From Pararhodobacter sp. (GTDB lineage: Bacteria > Pseudomonadota > Alphaproteobacteria > Rhodobacterales > Rhodobacteraceae), in contig JAFIEK010000038.1 of NCBI GenBank assembly GCA_020832545.1, positions 1-36,627 of the forward strand: DNA of 36,627 nucleotides, written 5' to 3'. Positions 1 to 6,944 of this stretch are shown piece after piece. The position numbers were made by a program, and so were the translations under genes. Every line of letters begins with the position of its first letter. The stretch's first letter is position 1. Under the pieces are notes generated by a model that worked only from the letters and a program-made list of their open reading frames with translations, was not told the origin of the DNA and did no database searches.

Positions 1-3
1 GAA

Positions 4-39
4 TTGGCCGACAGGCCAAGAGGGGGGCAACGCCCCCCT
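4..39. terminator. Two adjacent hairpins at the left edge
   Basis: Two perfect inverted repeats lie back to back. The first has 6-bp TTGGCC/GGCCAA arms (4-9 and 14-19). The second has 8-bp AGGGGGGC/GCCCCCCT arms (21-28 and 32-39) around a 3-nt loop. There is no long T run. They probably end transcription of a gene that lies left of the window. Confidence 0.45.
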
Positions 40-152
40 TGCCCGGCCCGGGACCTCACCTGCGATTTTCTCCTTGCCGCCTTGACTTGCAGACGCCACC
101 TTACCGGGTATGCGGCATCCGGTCGCAACCGCACCGGGACGAGGAGGAGCAG

Positions 153-905
153 ATGCCACACCAGCGCGGCCCAAAGCCCCACGCCTTATCAGGGGTCCTT
201 GTGCTCTTTATGGCGCTTGGTTTCGTAACCGCAGCACCCGGGGCACTGGGCCAGAGCGCTGAGCCCTTGGGCAACGCAGGGCGCGGTTTGGCGATATGGG
301 AGGGTGAGTGCGCGGCATGCCACGCCATGGGCCCGGGCGCAGAGCATGACATAGGCCCGCATCTGAACCGCCTTTTCGGGCGTCGCGCCGGGGCGCTGGA
401 GGGCTTCACCTTTTCCGCGTCGATCCAGCGCATGGGCCGCGACGGGTTGCACTGGGACTATCGCACCCTTGATGCCTATATCGCGAACCCCTACGCGCTG
501 GTCTCGGGCACCCGCATGGCCTATCCCGGCCTTGATGATCCGCAGGCACGCGCCGATCTTCTGGCCTTCATCCGGCTGCATTCTGACATGCCCGCTGATA
601 TCCCTGAATCTGCCCCCACCGCCAGACGGCTTGAGGTAGAGCTGTCGCCCGAAGTGCTGGGCCTTGAAGGCGATCGCGAATGGGGCGAGTATCTGGCCAG
701 CGAATGCACCACATGCCACCGCCGCGACGGCGCGGCGCAGGGCATCCCCTCGATCACCCACTGGCCCGAGGAGCGCTTCGTGGTCGCCATGCACGCCTAC
801 CGCGAGGGGTTGCGCCCGCATCAGGTGATGCAATCGGTGGCCCGGCGGCTGACGGATGAGGATATCGCCGCACTGGCCGCCTATTTCGCCACCATTGACG
901 AATGA
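153..905 (+). CDS. Diheme cytochrome c, FccA/SoxE-like subunit of flavocytochrome c
   Basis: Likely electron-accepting subunit of a periplasmic sulfide-oxidising flavocytochrome c. The 250-residue protein has an N-terminal hydrophobic signal segment (about 11-33, ending near ALGQ). Two c-type haem motifs follow: CAACH at residues 53-57 and CTTCH at 185-189. Each sits in its own cytochrome domain (about 40-145 and 165-248). Met122 in the first domain and Met214 or Met226 in the second are candidate axial ligands. The ATG at 153 was chosen because a purine-rich GAGGAGGAG lies just upstream and because the signal peptide starts there; an in-frame ATG at 39 adds 38 residues with no signal character. 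The flavoprotein gene follows after 22 bp, supporting one complex. SoxE is the alternative name, but no other sox gene is visible in the window. Confidence 0.85.
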   Translation: MPHQRGPKPHALSGVLVLFMALGFVTAAPGALGQSAEPLGNAGRGLAIWEGECAACHAMGPGAEHDIGPHLNRLFGRRAGALEGFTFSASIQRMGRDGLHWDYRTLDAYIANPYALVSGTRMAYPGLDDPQARADLLAFIRLHSDMPADIPESAPTARRLEVELSPEVLGLEGDREWGEYLASECTTCHRRDGAAQGIPSITHWPEERFVVAMHAYREGLRPHQVMQSVARRLTDEDIAALAAYFATIDE

Positions 906-927
906 CAACCAACCGGAGGACCCGATC

Positions 928-2193
928 ATGAAACTGAATAGACGCACATTGCTGGGCAGTATGGCTGCCGGTGCCGCCGCGCTTACTGCACCCGCAGTCC
1001 TCGGCCAGACCCGTCCGCGCGTGGTGGTGATCGGCGGTGGCTCGGGCGGGGCGACGGCGGCGCGCTACATCGCACGCGACAGCGACGGCGCGATCGATGT
1101 CACGCTGGTTGAACCCACACGCACCTATTTCACCTGCTATTTCTCCAACCTCTACCTTGGCGGGTTCTGGGATCTGGCTGATCTGGGCCACACCTATGGC
1201 ACGCTGGCAGCAGCGCACGGTATCAATGTGGTGCATGACTGGGCTGTGGGCGTGGACCGGGACGCGAAAACCGTCTCGCTGGCGGGCGGCACGGTGTTAC
1301 CGTATGACCGGCTGGTCATCTCGCCGGGGATCGATTTTGTCGAAGACAGTGTGCCGGGCTGGACACTGGCATCGCAAAACCGCATGCCGCATGCTTACAA
1401 GGCCGGCAGCCAGACCGAGCTTCTGAAAGCGCAGGTCGAGAACATGCGCGAGGGCGGCACCTTCGCCATGGTTGCCCCGCCCAACCCCTACCGCTGCCCC
1501 CCCGGTCCATATGAGCGCATCTCGATGGTCGCGCATGTGCTGTCAGAGCGCAATCCGACCGCCAAGATCCTGATCATCGACCCCAAAGAGACCTATTCGA
1601 AACAGGGCCTGTTTGAGGATGGCTGGGCGCGCCACTATCCCGGCATGATCGAGCGGATCGGGCCGGAATTTGGTGCCGACAACATATCGGTCAACCCAGA
1701 GGCGATGGAGGTGGATATCGACGGCATGGTGGAGCGGGTCGATGTCTGCAACGTCATCCCCGCGCAAAAGGCCGGGCGCATTGCCGAGATCGCCGGGCTG
1801 ACCAACGATGCGGGCTGGGCGCCTGTGCTGCCTGCGAACATGAAAAGCCGCATGGACGATGATATCTATGTGCTGGGCGATGCCAGCGCGCAGGGCGACA
1901 TGCCGAAATCTGGCTTTTCGGCCAACAGTCAGGCCAAGGTGGCGGCCAATTCGATCCGCCATGAACTGACGGATTCGCGCCTGTTCCCGGCGCGGTATTC
2001 CAACACCTGTTGGTCGCTGATCGGTACCGACGACGGGGTGAAGGTGGGTGCGAACTACGAGCCGACCGAGGAAAAGATCGCCAGCGTCGAGGGTTTCATA
2101 AGTCAGGTGGGTGAGGATGCCGAGCTGCGCCGCCAGACCTATGAGGAGAGCATCGGCTGGTATAACGGCATCGTGGCTGACATGTTTACCTGA
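928..2193 (+). CDS. Flavocytochrome c sulfide dehydrogenase, flavoprotein subunit (FccB/SoxF-like)
   Basis: FAD-binding subunit that would oxidise sulfide to sulfur or polysulfide in the periplasm and pass electrons to the diheme cytochrome encoded just upstream. The 421-residue protein begins with a twin-arginine signal (NRRTLLG at 4-10, then an Ala-rich stretch to about 27), as expected for a cofactor folded in the cytoplasm. The FAD-binding GGGSGG motif is at 36-41 and a second dinucleotide-fold LGDAS at 316-320. Cys190 (in YRCPPGPYER) and Cys361 (in NTCWSL) correspond to the redox-active cysteine pair of the FccB family. The start ATG at 928 has an AGGAG-like site at 915-920. The nearest relatives are FccB and SoxF, with sulfide:quinone reductase more distant. 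The TAT signal and cytochrome partner favour FccB/SoxF. Confidence 0.9.
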   Translation: MKLNRRTLLGSMAAGAAALTAPAVLGQTRPRVVVIGGGSGGATAARYIARDSDGAIDVTLVEPTRTYFTCYFSNLYLGGFWDLADLGHTYGTLAAAHGINVVHDWAVGVDRDAKTVSLAGGTVLPYDRLVISPGIDFVEDSVPGWTLASQNRMPHAYKAGSQTELLKAQVENMREGGTFAMVAPPNPYRCPPGPYERISMVAHVLSERNPTAKILIIDPKETYSKQGLFEDGWARHYPGMIERIGPEFGADNISVNPEAMEVDIDGMVERVDVCNVIPAQKAGRIAEIAGLTNDAGWAPVLPANMKSRMDDDIYVLGDASAQGDMPKSGFSANSQAKVAANSIRHELTDSRLFPARYSNTCWSLIGTDDGVKVGANYEPTEEKIASVEGFISQVGEDAELRRQTYEESIGWYNGIVADMFT

Positions 2194-2211
2194 TGCCGTG
2201 AGCTTGCGACC

Positions 2212-2240
2212 AATGGCGGCAGGTTCTGCCTGCCGCCATT
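2212..2240. terminator. 12-bp perfect hairpin between convergent genes
   Basis: A perfect 12-bp stem (AATGGCGGCAGG at 2212-2223 pairing with 2229-2240) encloses a 5-nt loop. It lies between the fccB-like gene (+) and the regulator gene (-), which end towards each other. There is no proper U tract on either side, so it may be a weak bidirectional terminator or an mRNA-end stabiliser. Confidence 0.6.
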
Positions 2241-2244
2241 TCGT

Positions 2245-2862
2245 TCAGTCGGTCTCTGACTCGGTGCAGACCACCAGTATCCGCGCGTCCTGAGCGCCGG
2301 ACGAGGCATAGAGATGGCCGCGCGCGCTGTCGAAATAGATGCTGTCGCCCTGTTGCAACGTGACAGGCACGCGCCCCTCGGCATGGACCGTGACCGCGCC
2401 TTCCAGCACCAGCAGAAACTCCTGCCCCGGATGGCGCACAAAATCGTCGAAATCCAGAATGTCATGGGCCTTGAGCGTGCCCATCATCGGCACCATGGCC
2501 TTGTTCCGGATTTCCGGGAACAGCATTTCATAGACGTAATTGCGGGTTTCCTGCTTTCGGAATGTGCCGCGCGGGGCCACGGCAAAACTGCCGGGCGCAA
2601 AGGCTTCGCCCTCGTTGGTGAAGAACTCGGCCATGTCCACGCCGATGCCGCGCGCCAGTTGCAGCATGCGGTCATAGGTCAACGCCATGACCCCGCGTTC
2701 AGCTTTGGAAATGGTCGAGATTGCCAGCCCTGAACGCTCTGCCAGTTCCGCCAGTGTCCAGCCGCGCGCGCGACGCAACTCGCGCAACCGGCGGCCGAAT
2801 TCGGCGCGCTGGTTGCCAGGGCTGTCGGTCGCGGGGCGATCGTCCGGGGGCTGGCTGTTCAT
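2245..2862 (-). CDS. XRE-family transcriptional regulator with C-terminal cupin domain
   Basis: Likely ligand-responsive regulator of the divergent operon starting at 2985. The 205-residue protein has an N-terminal XRE helix-turn-helix (about 20-75, with RELRRARGWTLAELAERSG and the recognition-helix region SISKAERG-like) and a C-terminal cupin (about 125-200, with HPGQEFLLVLEG and QQGDSIYF). XRE-cupin proteins typically control amino-acid, polyamine or other nitrogen-compound catabolism next to them, with the cupin binding a small molecule. The ATG at 2862 was preferred because translation from the ATG at 2982 would run through the A/T-rich operator repeats. The start lies 40-60 bp from two tandem 16-bp elements, so autoregulation is plausible. 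The effector is unknown. Confidence 0.85.
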   Translation of the reverse strand: MNSQPPDDRPATDSPGNQRAEFGRRLRELRRARGWTLAELAERSGLAISTISKAERGVMALTYDRMLQLARGIGVDMAEFFTNEGEAFAPGSFAVAPRGTFRKQETRNYVYEMLFPEIRNKAMVPMMGTLKAHDILDFDDFVRHPGQEFLLVLEGAVTVHAEGRVPVTLQQGDSIYFDSARGHLYASSGAQDARILVVCTESETD

Positions 2863-2901
2863 TGCCTCAGGATAAACCGGCGCATACCAAAGACCAACAC
2901 T

Positions 2902-2938
2902 TTTTCCGATACGAAAAAATACTTTTCCGATACGAAAA
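2902..2938. promoter_or_regulatory. Tandem 16-bp operator candidates between divergent genes
   Basis: Two identical copies of TTTTCCGATACGAAAA lie at 2902-2917 and 2923-2938. Their start-to-start distance is 21 bp, about two helical turns, so both sites face the same side of the DNA. Each copy has TTTTC/GAAAA inverted outer arms around a 6-bp core. They occupy the space between the regulator start (2862) and the operon start (2985), close to where a -35 region would sit for either gene. They are the best candidate binding sites for the XRE-cupin regulator. Confidence 0.7.
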
Positions 2939-2984
2939 ACGGTGCTAGCGTGATGTTTCTTGTAAGGGGCGGATGGCGACATAA

Positions 2985-4112
2985 ATGGAAAGCTGGGATG
3001 TAGCTGTCATTGGCGCGGGCATTGCCGGGGCCTCTGCCGCCGCCGAACTGGCGGCGCTGGGTGCGCGCGTTGTGCTGCTGGAACGTGAAGCGCAGCCCGG
3101 CTACCACACCACTGGCCGCTCGGCCGCGCTGTTCACCGTGACCTATGGCCCGCCGGTGATCCGCGCGCTGTCACGGGCCTCGGCCACCCATTTTAACGCC
3201 CCGCCTGATGCCGCCCGCCCCCATCCTTTGCTGCGTCCGCGCGGTGCGTTGTTCATCGCGCGGGCGGATCAGTTGGATGCGCTTGATGCATTGGCGGCAG
3301 AGCTGGGCACAGCGGCGCAGCGCATCGGGCAGGCTGAAACGCTGGCCCACCTGCCGATCCTGCGCCCGGACTATATCGCCGGGGCGCTGCTTGACCCGGT
3401 CGCCGCCGATATCGACGTGGACGCCCTGCATCGCCAGTATCTGCGCACCCTCGCCGCTCAAGGCGGGGAGTTGCGCACAAACGCACCGGTTCTGGGTCTG
3501 TCGCGCGACAGTTCAGGCTGGAAGATCGAAACGCGGGCGGGTGCGGTCAATGCGCGGATCGTCGTCAACGCCGCCGGAGCCTGGGCCGACGAAGTTGCAG
3601 GAATGGCCGGCGTGGCACCGGTAGGGCTGGAGCCACGGCGGCGCACGGCGGTGCTGGTATCGCCACCCGCCGGGCACAACATTGAGCGTTGGCCCATGAC
3701 GGTTGATATCGATGAGCGCTTCTATCTGAAGCCCGACGCCGGGAAACTGCTGCTCTCGCCCGCTGACGAGACCCGCTCGCCGCCCTGTGATGCCCAGCCC
3801 GAGGAGCTGGATATCGCGATCTGCATCGACCGGATCCAGACCGCATTTGACCTGCCGGTTCAGCGGATAGACCACAAATGGGCGGGGCTGCGGTCATTCG
3901 TTGCCGACAAGTGCCCGGTTGCGGGCTTCGCCCCGGAAGCGCCGGGCTTCTTCTGGCTGGCGGGGCAGGGCGGCTATGGCATCCAGAGCGCCCCGGCGCT
4001 GGCCCGGCTTGCTGCGGCGCTGGTGCTGGGCCGCCCAATCCCTGACGATATCACCGCGCAGGGCGTCACCGCAGCGGCGTTGGCCCCGCACAGACAGGCG
4101 CTGGCGGCATGA
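2985..4112 (+). CDS. FAD-dependent D-amino-acid dehydrogenase, DauA-like (DAO family)
   Basis: Predicted to oxidise a D-amino acid to an imino acid (then 2-oxo acid), using bound FAD. The 375-residue protein has the Rossmann motif GAGIAGA at 10-16 and closely resembles my recollection of Pseudomonas aeruginosa D-arginine dehydrogenase across its length: EREAQPGYH at 33-41, GRSAA at 44-48, FYLKPDAG at 246-253, WAGLRSFVAD at 299-308 and GQGGYGIQ at 327-334. Residues equivalent to the substrate-carboxylate and active-site groups of DauA are present (Tyr54, Arg220, Tyr247, Arg303). The positions equivalent to DauA His48 and the side-chain-binding Glu87 are Leu49 and Ala88, so the preferred substrate is probably not D-arginine. 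It is the first gene of the operon and overlaps dctM by ATGA. Sarcosine or glycine oxidase is a less likely alternative. Confidence 0.82.
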   Translation: MESWDVAVIGAGIAGASAAAELAALGARVVLLEREAQPGYHTTGRSAALFTVTYGPPVIRALSRASATHFNAPPDAARPHPLLRPRGALFIARADQLDALDALAAELGTAAQRIGQAETLAHLPILRPDYIAGALLDPVAADIDVDALHRQYLRTLAAQGGELRTNAPVLGLSRDSSGWKIETRAGAVNARIVVNAAGAWADEVAGMAGVAPVGLEPRRRTAVLVSPPAGHNIERWPMTVDIDERFYLKPDAGKLLLSPADETRSPPCDAQPEELDIAICIDRIQTAFDLPVQRIDHKWAGLRSFVADKCPVAGFAPEAPGFFWLAGQGGYGIQSAPALARLAAALVLGRPIPDDITAQGVTAAALAPHRQALAA

Positions 4113-5395
4113 TCCAGATCGTTCCACTCATCGGCCTCGTACTGCTCGCCTCGGGGCTGGCGATTGCCTATGTGGTGGGCGGCGCGGCGGTACTGGCCTT
4201 CATTGCCACCGACCGCACACGCTTTCTGGCGATCCTGCCGCAGCAGATCTTCTCCAAGATTGATGTTTTCGCGCTGATGGCCATGCCACTGTTCATTCTG
4301 GCGGGCGAGGTGATGAACCGGGGCGGCATCACCCGTGTGCTGATCAATCTGGCGATGTCACTGGTGGGCAGGCTGCGCGGCGGGTTGGGGCATGTGAATG
4401 TGCTGACCAGCGTGTTTTTCGCCGGAATCTCGGGCTCGGCGGTGGCGGATTCGGCGGCGCTGTCGAACACGCTGGTGCCCGCGATGCGTGAGCGTGGTTA
4501 CAAGCTGGACTATGCCGGGGCGATCACGGCGGCCTCGTCGATCATCGGGCCGATCGTGCCGCCGTCGATTGTGATGATCTTTTATGGCGCGCTGATGAGC
4601 ACCTCGGTGACGGCGCTGTTCATGGCGGGCATCATTCCGGGGCTGTTGCTGGCGGCGGCCCTGATTGCCACGAACGCCTTTTTCGCATGGCGCGATGACC
4701 ACCCCCGCCTGCTGCCCGCCGAGGTGCCGCGCTTCTTCCCCACCCTGCTGCATGCGCTGCCCGCGCTCATGATCCCGCTGATCATCGTTGGCGGCATCAT
4801 CTTTGGCCTGATGACCCCGACCGAAGCTGCTGCCGTGGCTGTAGTCGCCGCTGTCGGGGCCGGGTACTTTTACGAAGGGCTTGGCCTACGGGGCCTGCTG
4901 GAGGCCTTGCGCCGCACCGCCATGCTGTCGGGCGCGATCTTCATGATTATCGCCGCTGTCTCAGCTTTGGGCTATCTGGGCGCGCTTGAGCGTATCCCCG
5001 AGGCCATCGCCACCTGGGTTGACGATATGGGCCTTGGTCCGCTGCAATACCTGCTCCTGCTCAATGTGATCTTTCTGGTGGCGGGCATGGTGCTGGATAT
5101 CCCTGTCGCGCTGGCGCTTCTGGTGCCGCTTCTGGCGCCGGTGGCAATCGCACAGGGGGCGGACCCGGTGCATCTGGGCATCGTCTTGAGCTTCAATCTG
5201 TGCATCGGCCTGATCTCGCCACCGTTGGGGGGGTGCCTGCTGGTTGTCTCTACCGTAACGGGGCTGAACTACTGGCGGCTGGCGCGCGCTGTGTTGCCGT
5301 TTTTACTGGTGCAGATCGTCGTGTTGATTGTGCTGGTGCAGGTACCCGAAATCTCGTTGTGGCTGCCGCGGCAGATGGGGCTGATTGGCGGGTAG
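4109..5395 (+). CDS. TRAP transporter large permease, DctM family
   Basis: The 428-residue polytopic membrane protein is the ion-coupled translocation subunit of a tripartite TRAP importer. It is hydrophobic throughout, with about 11-12 predicted segments. It carries family-typical stretches: MPLFILAGEVM (about 54-64), FFAGISGSAVAD (about 103-114), the glycine/proline-rich SSIIGPIVPPS (about 142-152) and a repeat of this in SPPLGG near 370. Length is usual for DctM. The start ATG overlaps the stop of the upstream dehydrogenase gene (ATGA at 4109-4112), so translation is coupled. The binding protein and small permease follow, giving the order M-P-Q instead of the common P-Q-M. Confidence 0.93.
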   Translation: MIQIVPLIGLVLLASGLAIAYVVGGAAVLAFIATDRTRFLAILPQQIFSKIDVFALMAMPLFILAGEVMNRGGITRVLINLAMSLVGRLRGGLGHVNVLTSVFFAGISGSAVADSAALSNTLVPAMRERGYKLDYAGAITAASSIIGPIVPPSIVMIFYGALMSTSVTALFMAGIIPGLLLAAALIATNAFFAWRDDHPRLLPAEVPRFFPTLLHALPALMIPLIIVGGIIFGLMTPTEAAAVAVVAAVGAGYFYEGLGLRGLLEALRRTAMLSGAIFMIIAAVSALGYLGALERIPEAIATWVDDMGLGPLQYLLLLNVIFLVAGMVLDIPVALALLVPLLAPVAIAQGADPVHLGIVLSFNLCIGLISPPLGGCLLVVSTVTGLNYWRLARAVLPFLLVQIVVLIVLVQVPEISLWLPRQMGLIGG

Positions 5396-5428
5396 AGAAA
5401 AATAATGAACCAACAGGAGGAAGTGACA

Positions 5429-6400
5429 ATGAAACCGATGAAACTGCTGGCCGCCACGGCCATGGCACTCGTGATGGCAAGCACGGCGCAGGCGCAGGTT
5501 AAAATCGCGCTCGACAGCCCGGCCGATCTGGATGGCTCGGGCAGCTATGTCTGGGCGCATGTGTTTGCCAATCATCTCAACGAAAACGGCGTGGAGGCCG
5601 AGGAATACCAGCGCGGTGCGCTTGGCGGCGATGACGAGGTGTTTGACCAGGTCAGCCAGGGCTTGTTGGAAGTGGGGATGGCACCGCTGAACATTGTGGC
5701 GTCGATCGATCCGCTGATCTTTGGTCTGCGCCTGCCCTATTTCTTCGCCGATATGGAAGAAGTGGACCGCGCGCTTTACGATGGCGGCATGCTGGCGCGG
5801 ATCAACGAGGCGACGACACCTGCTGGCGTGCGGGTCCTGGGCGTCAACACCGTGGGCCCTGCCACCGGCATCTTCAACACCCGCCGCCCGGTAAGTTCGG
5901 TCGAGGACATGGCAGGCCTGCGCATGCGCGCGCTTGATGAAAGCCAGATTGATCTGTTTCGCGCCTGGGGTGCGGCGGGCACGATCGTCAGCTGGGCAGA
6001 GGTGCCGAACGCGCTGCAAACCGGCGTGGCAGATGGCTATCTGAACCCGGCATTCGTGCCGCTTCTGTTTGGTCATACCGAGTTCATCAAGCATTTCACC
6101 GATGCTGCGGTCTCGCCCTCGCTGCGCATCACTATTGTCTCTGAAGACTGGTATCAGGGCCTCAGCGATGATGAACGCGCGGTGGTCGATGCCGCTGCGC
6201 AGGCCGCCGATGCTGCCAACCGTGAATGGCTGGGCACGCAGGACGGCGTGATCGATCAACTGATTGAGGCCGGGGTGGAAGTGACCGAGCTGACGCCTGA
6301 GGCGCGCACGGCCTTTCAGGAGGCGTCTGCAGCCACGTATGCAGATGGGGTGCTGAGCGCCGAGCAGATCGCGGAATGGGAAGCCGCGATCGGGCGCTGA
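5429..6400 (+). CDS. TRAP transporter periplasmic substrate-binding protein, DctP family
   Basis: The 323-residue periplasmic receptor would deliver substrate to the DctQM permease encoded around it. A clear signal peptide (residues 1-23, ending TAQAQ) precedes the mature domain. The region around GLRMRALDESQ (about 169-179) holds the arginine that in this family usually forms a salt bridge with the substrate carboxylate. Asn and Pro in GYLNPAFVP (about 203-211) fall in the second ligand-binding segment. The ATG at 5429 was chosen because CAGGAGG lies 9 nt upstream; an in-frame ATG at 5405 precedes that site. The conserved arginine fits a carboxylate-bearing ligand such as an amino acid, but the exact substrate cannot be read from sequence. 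Confidence 0.9.
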   Translation: MKPMKLLAATAMALVMASTAQAQVKIALDSPADLDGSGSYVWAHVFANHLNENGVEAEEYQRGALGGDDEVFDQVSQGLLEVGMAPLNIVASIDPLIFGLRLPYFFADMEEVDRALYDGGMLARINEATTPAGVRVLGVNTVGPATGIFNTRRPVSSVEDMAGLRMRALDESQIDLFRAWGAAGTIVSWAEVPNALQTGVADGYLNPAFVPLLFGHTEFIKHFTDAAVSPSLRITIVSEDWYQGLSDDERAVVDAAAQAADAANREWLGTQDGVIDQLIEAGVEVTELTPEARTAFQEASAATYADGVLSAEQIAEWEAAIGR

Positions 6401-6404
6401 AAGC

Positions 6405-6944
6405 ATGCGTGCGGTGGCCCTTGCCCTTGACCGGCTGTCAGCGGCGCTGAACAGCATTGCGCTTTGGGGCGCGGTGCTGGCAGTGCTGGTGATGGTCTAT
6501 GCTGCGGGCTGGCAGGTCATCGCGCGCTATTTGCTTGATGCGCCACCCGTCTGGACCGAGGAACTGGCACGCCGGGCCATGGTCTGGGCCGGGATGCTGG
6601 GGGCCTCGGCGGCGTTTCGCGCGGGTGCCGATCCGTCGCTGTTTCCCAATATGGTCGAAATCCGTGGGCGGCTGGGGCTGGTTCTGGCGCTGATCCGGGC
6701 GGCGGGTGTGGCGCTCTTTGCCGCGCCCGTGATCTGGTTCTCGCTTTACGGTCCCAACATGAACATGGCGCGCGGCTTTCTGGGCCGCTCGCTGGATCGC
6801 ACCGCCGAGATGATCCCGATCTCGATGATCTGGTTCACCGCCGCCGTTCCCATCGCTTTTGTGCTGATTGTGCTGCACATGCTGGCGGGGCTGGCCATCC
6901 GGCTGACCGACCCCGAAGTCTACACCCCCAAGGAAACTTCATGA
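6405..6944 (+). CDS. TRAP transporter small permease, DctQ family
   Basis: The 179-residue membrane protein has four predicted helices (about 12-38, 52-70, 90-118 and 135-160) with the DctQ-typical WTEELARRAMVWAGMLGASAA-like segment near 46-66. It would pair with DctM to form the membrane part of the TRAP importer. It starts 4 bp after the binding-protein gene, and its stop overlaps the next ATG (ATGA at 6941-6944), so transport and the downstream peptidase are translated as one unit. Confidence 0.9.
   Translation: MRAVALALDRLSAALNSIALWGAVLAVLVMVYAAGWQVIARYLLDAPPVWTEELARRAMVWAGMLGASAAFRAGADPSLFPNMVEIRGRLGLVLALIRAAGVALFAAPVIWFSLYGPNMNMARGFLGRSLDRTAEMIPISMIWFTAAVPIAFVLIVLHMLAGLAIRLTDPEVYTPKETS

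Noticed and set aside
5303-6457. Long open frame (384 codons) antisense to the TRAP binding-protein gene
   Set aside because: It mirrors the dctP codons, has no ribosome site or recognisable domain, and the sense frame has a signal peptide and family motifs. Long antisense frames are expected at this GC content.
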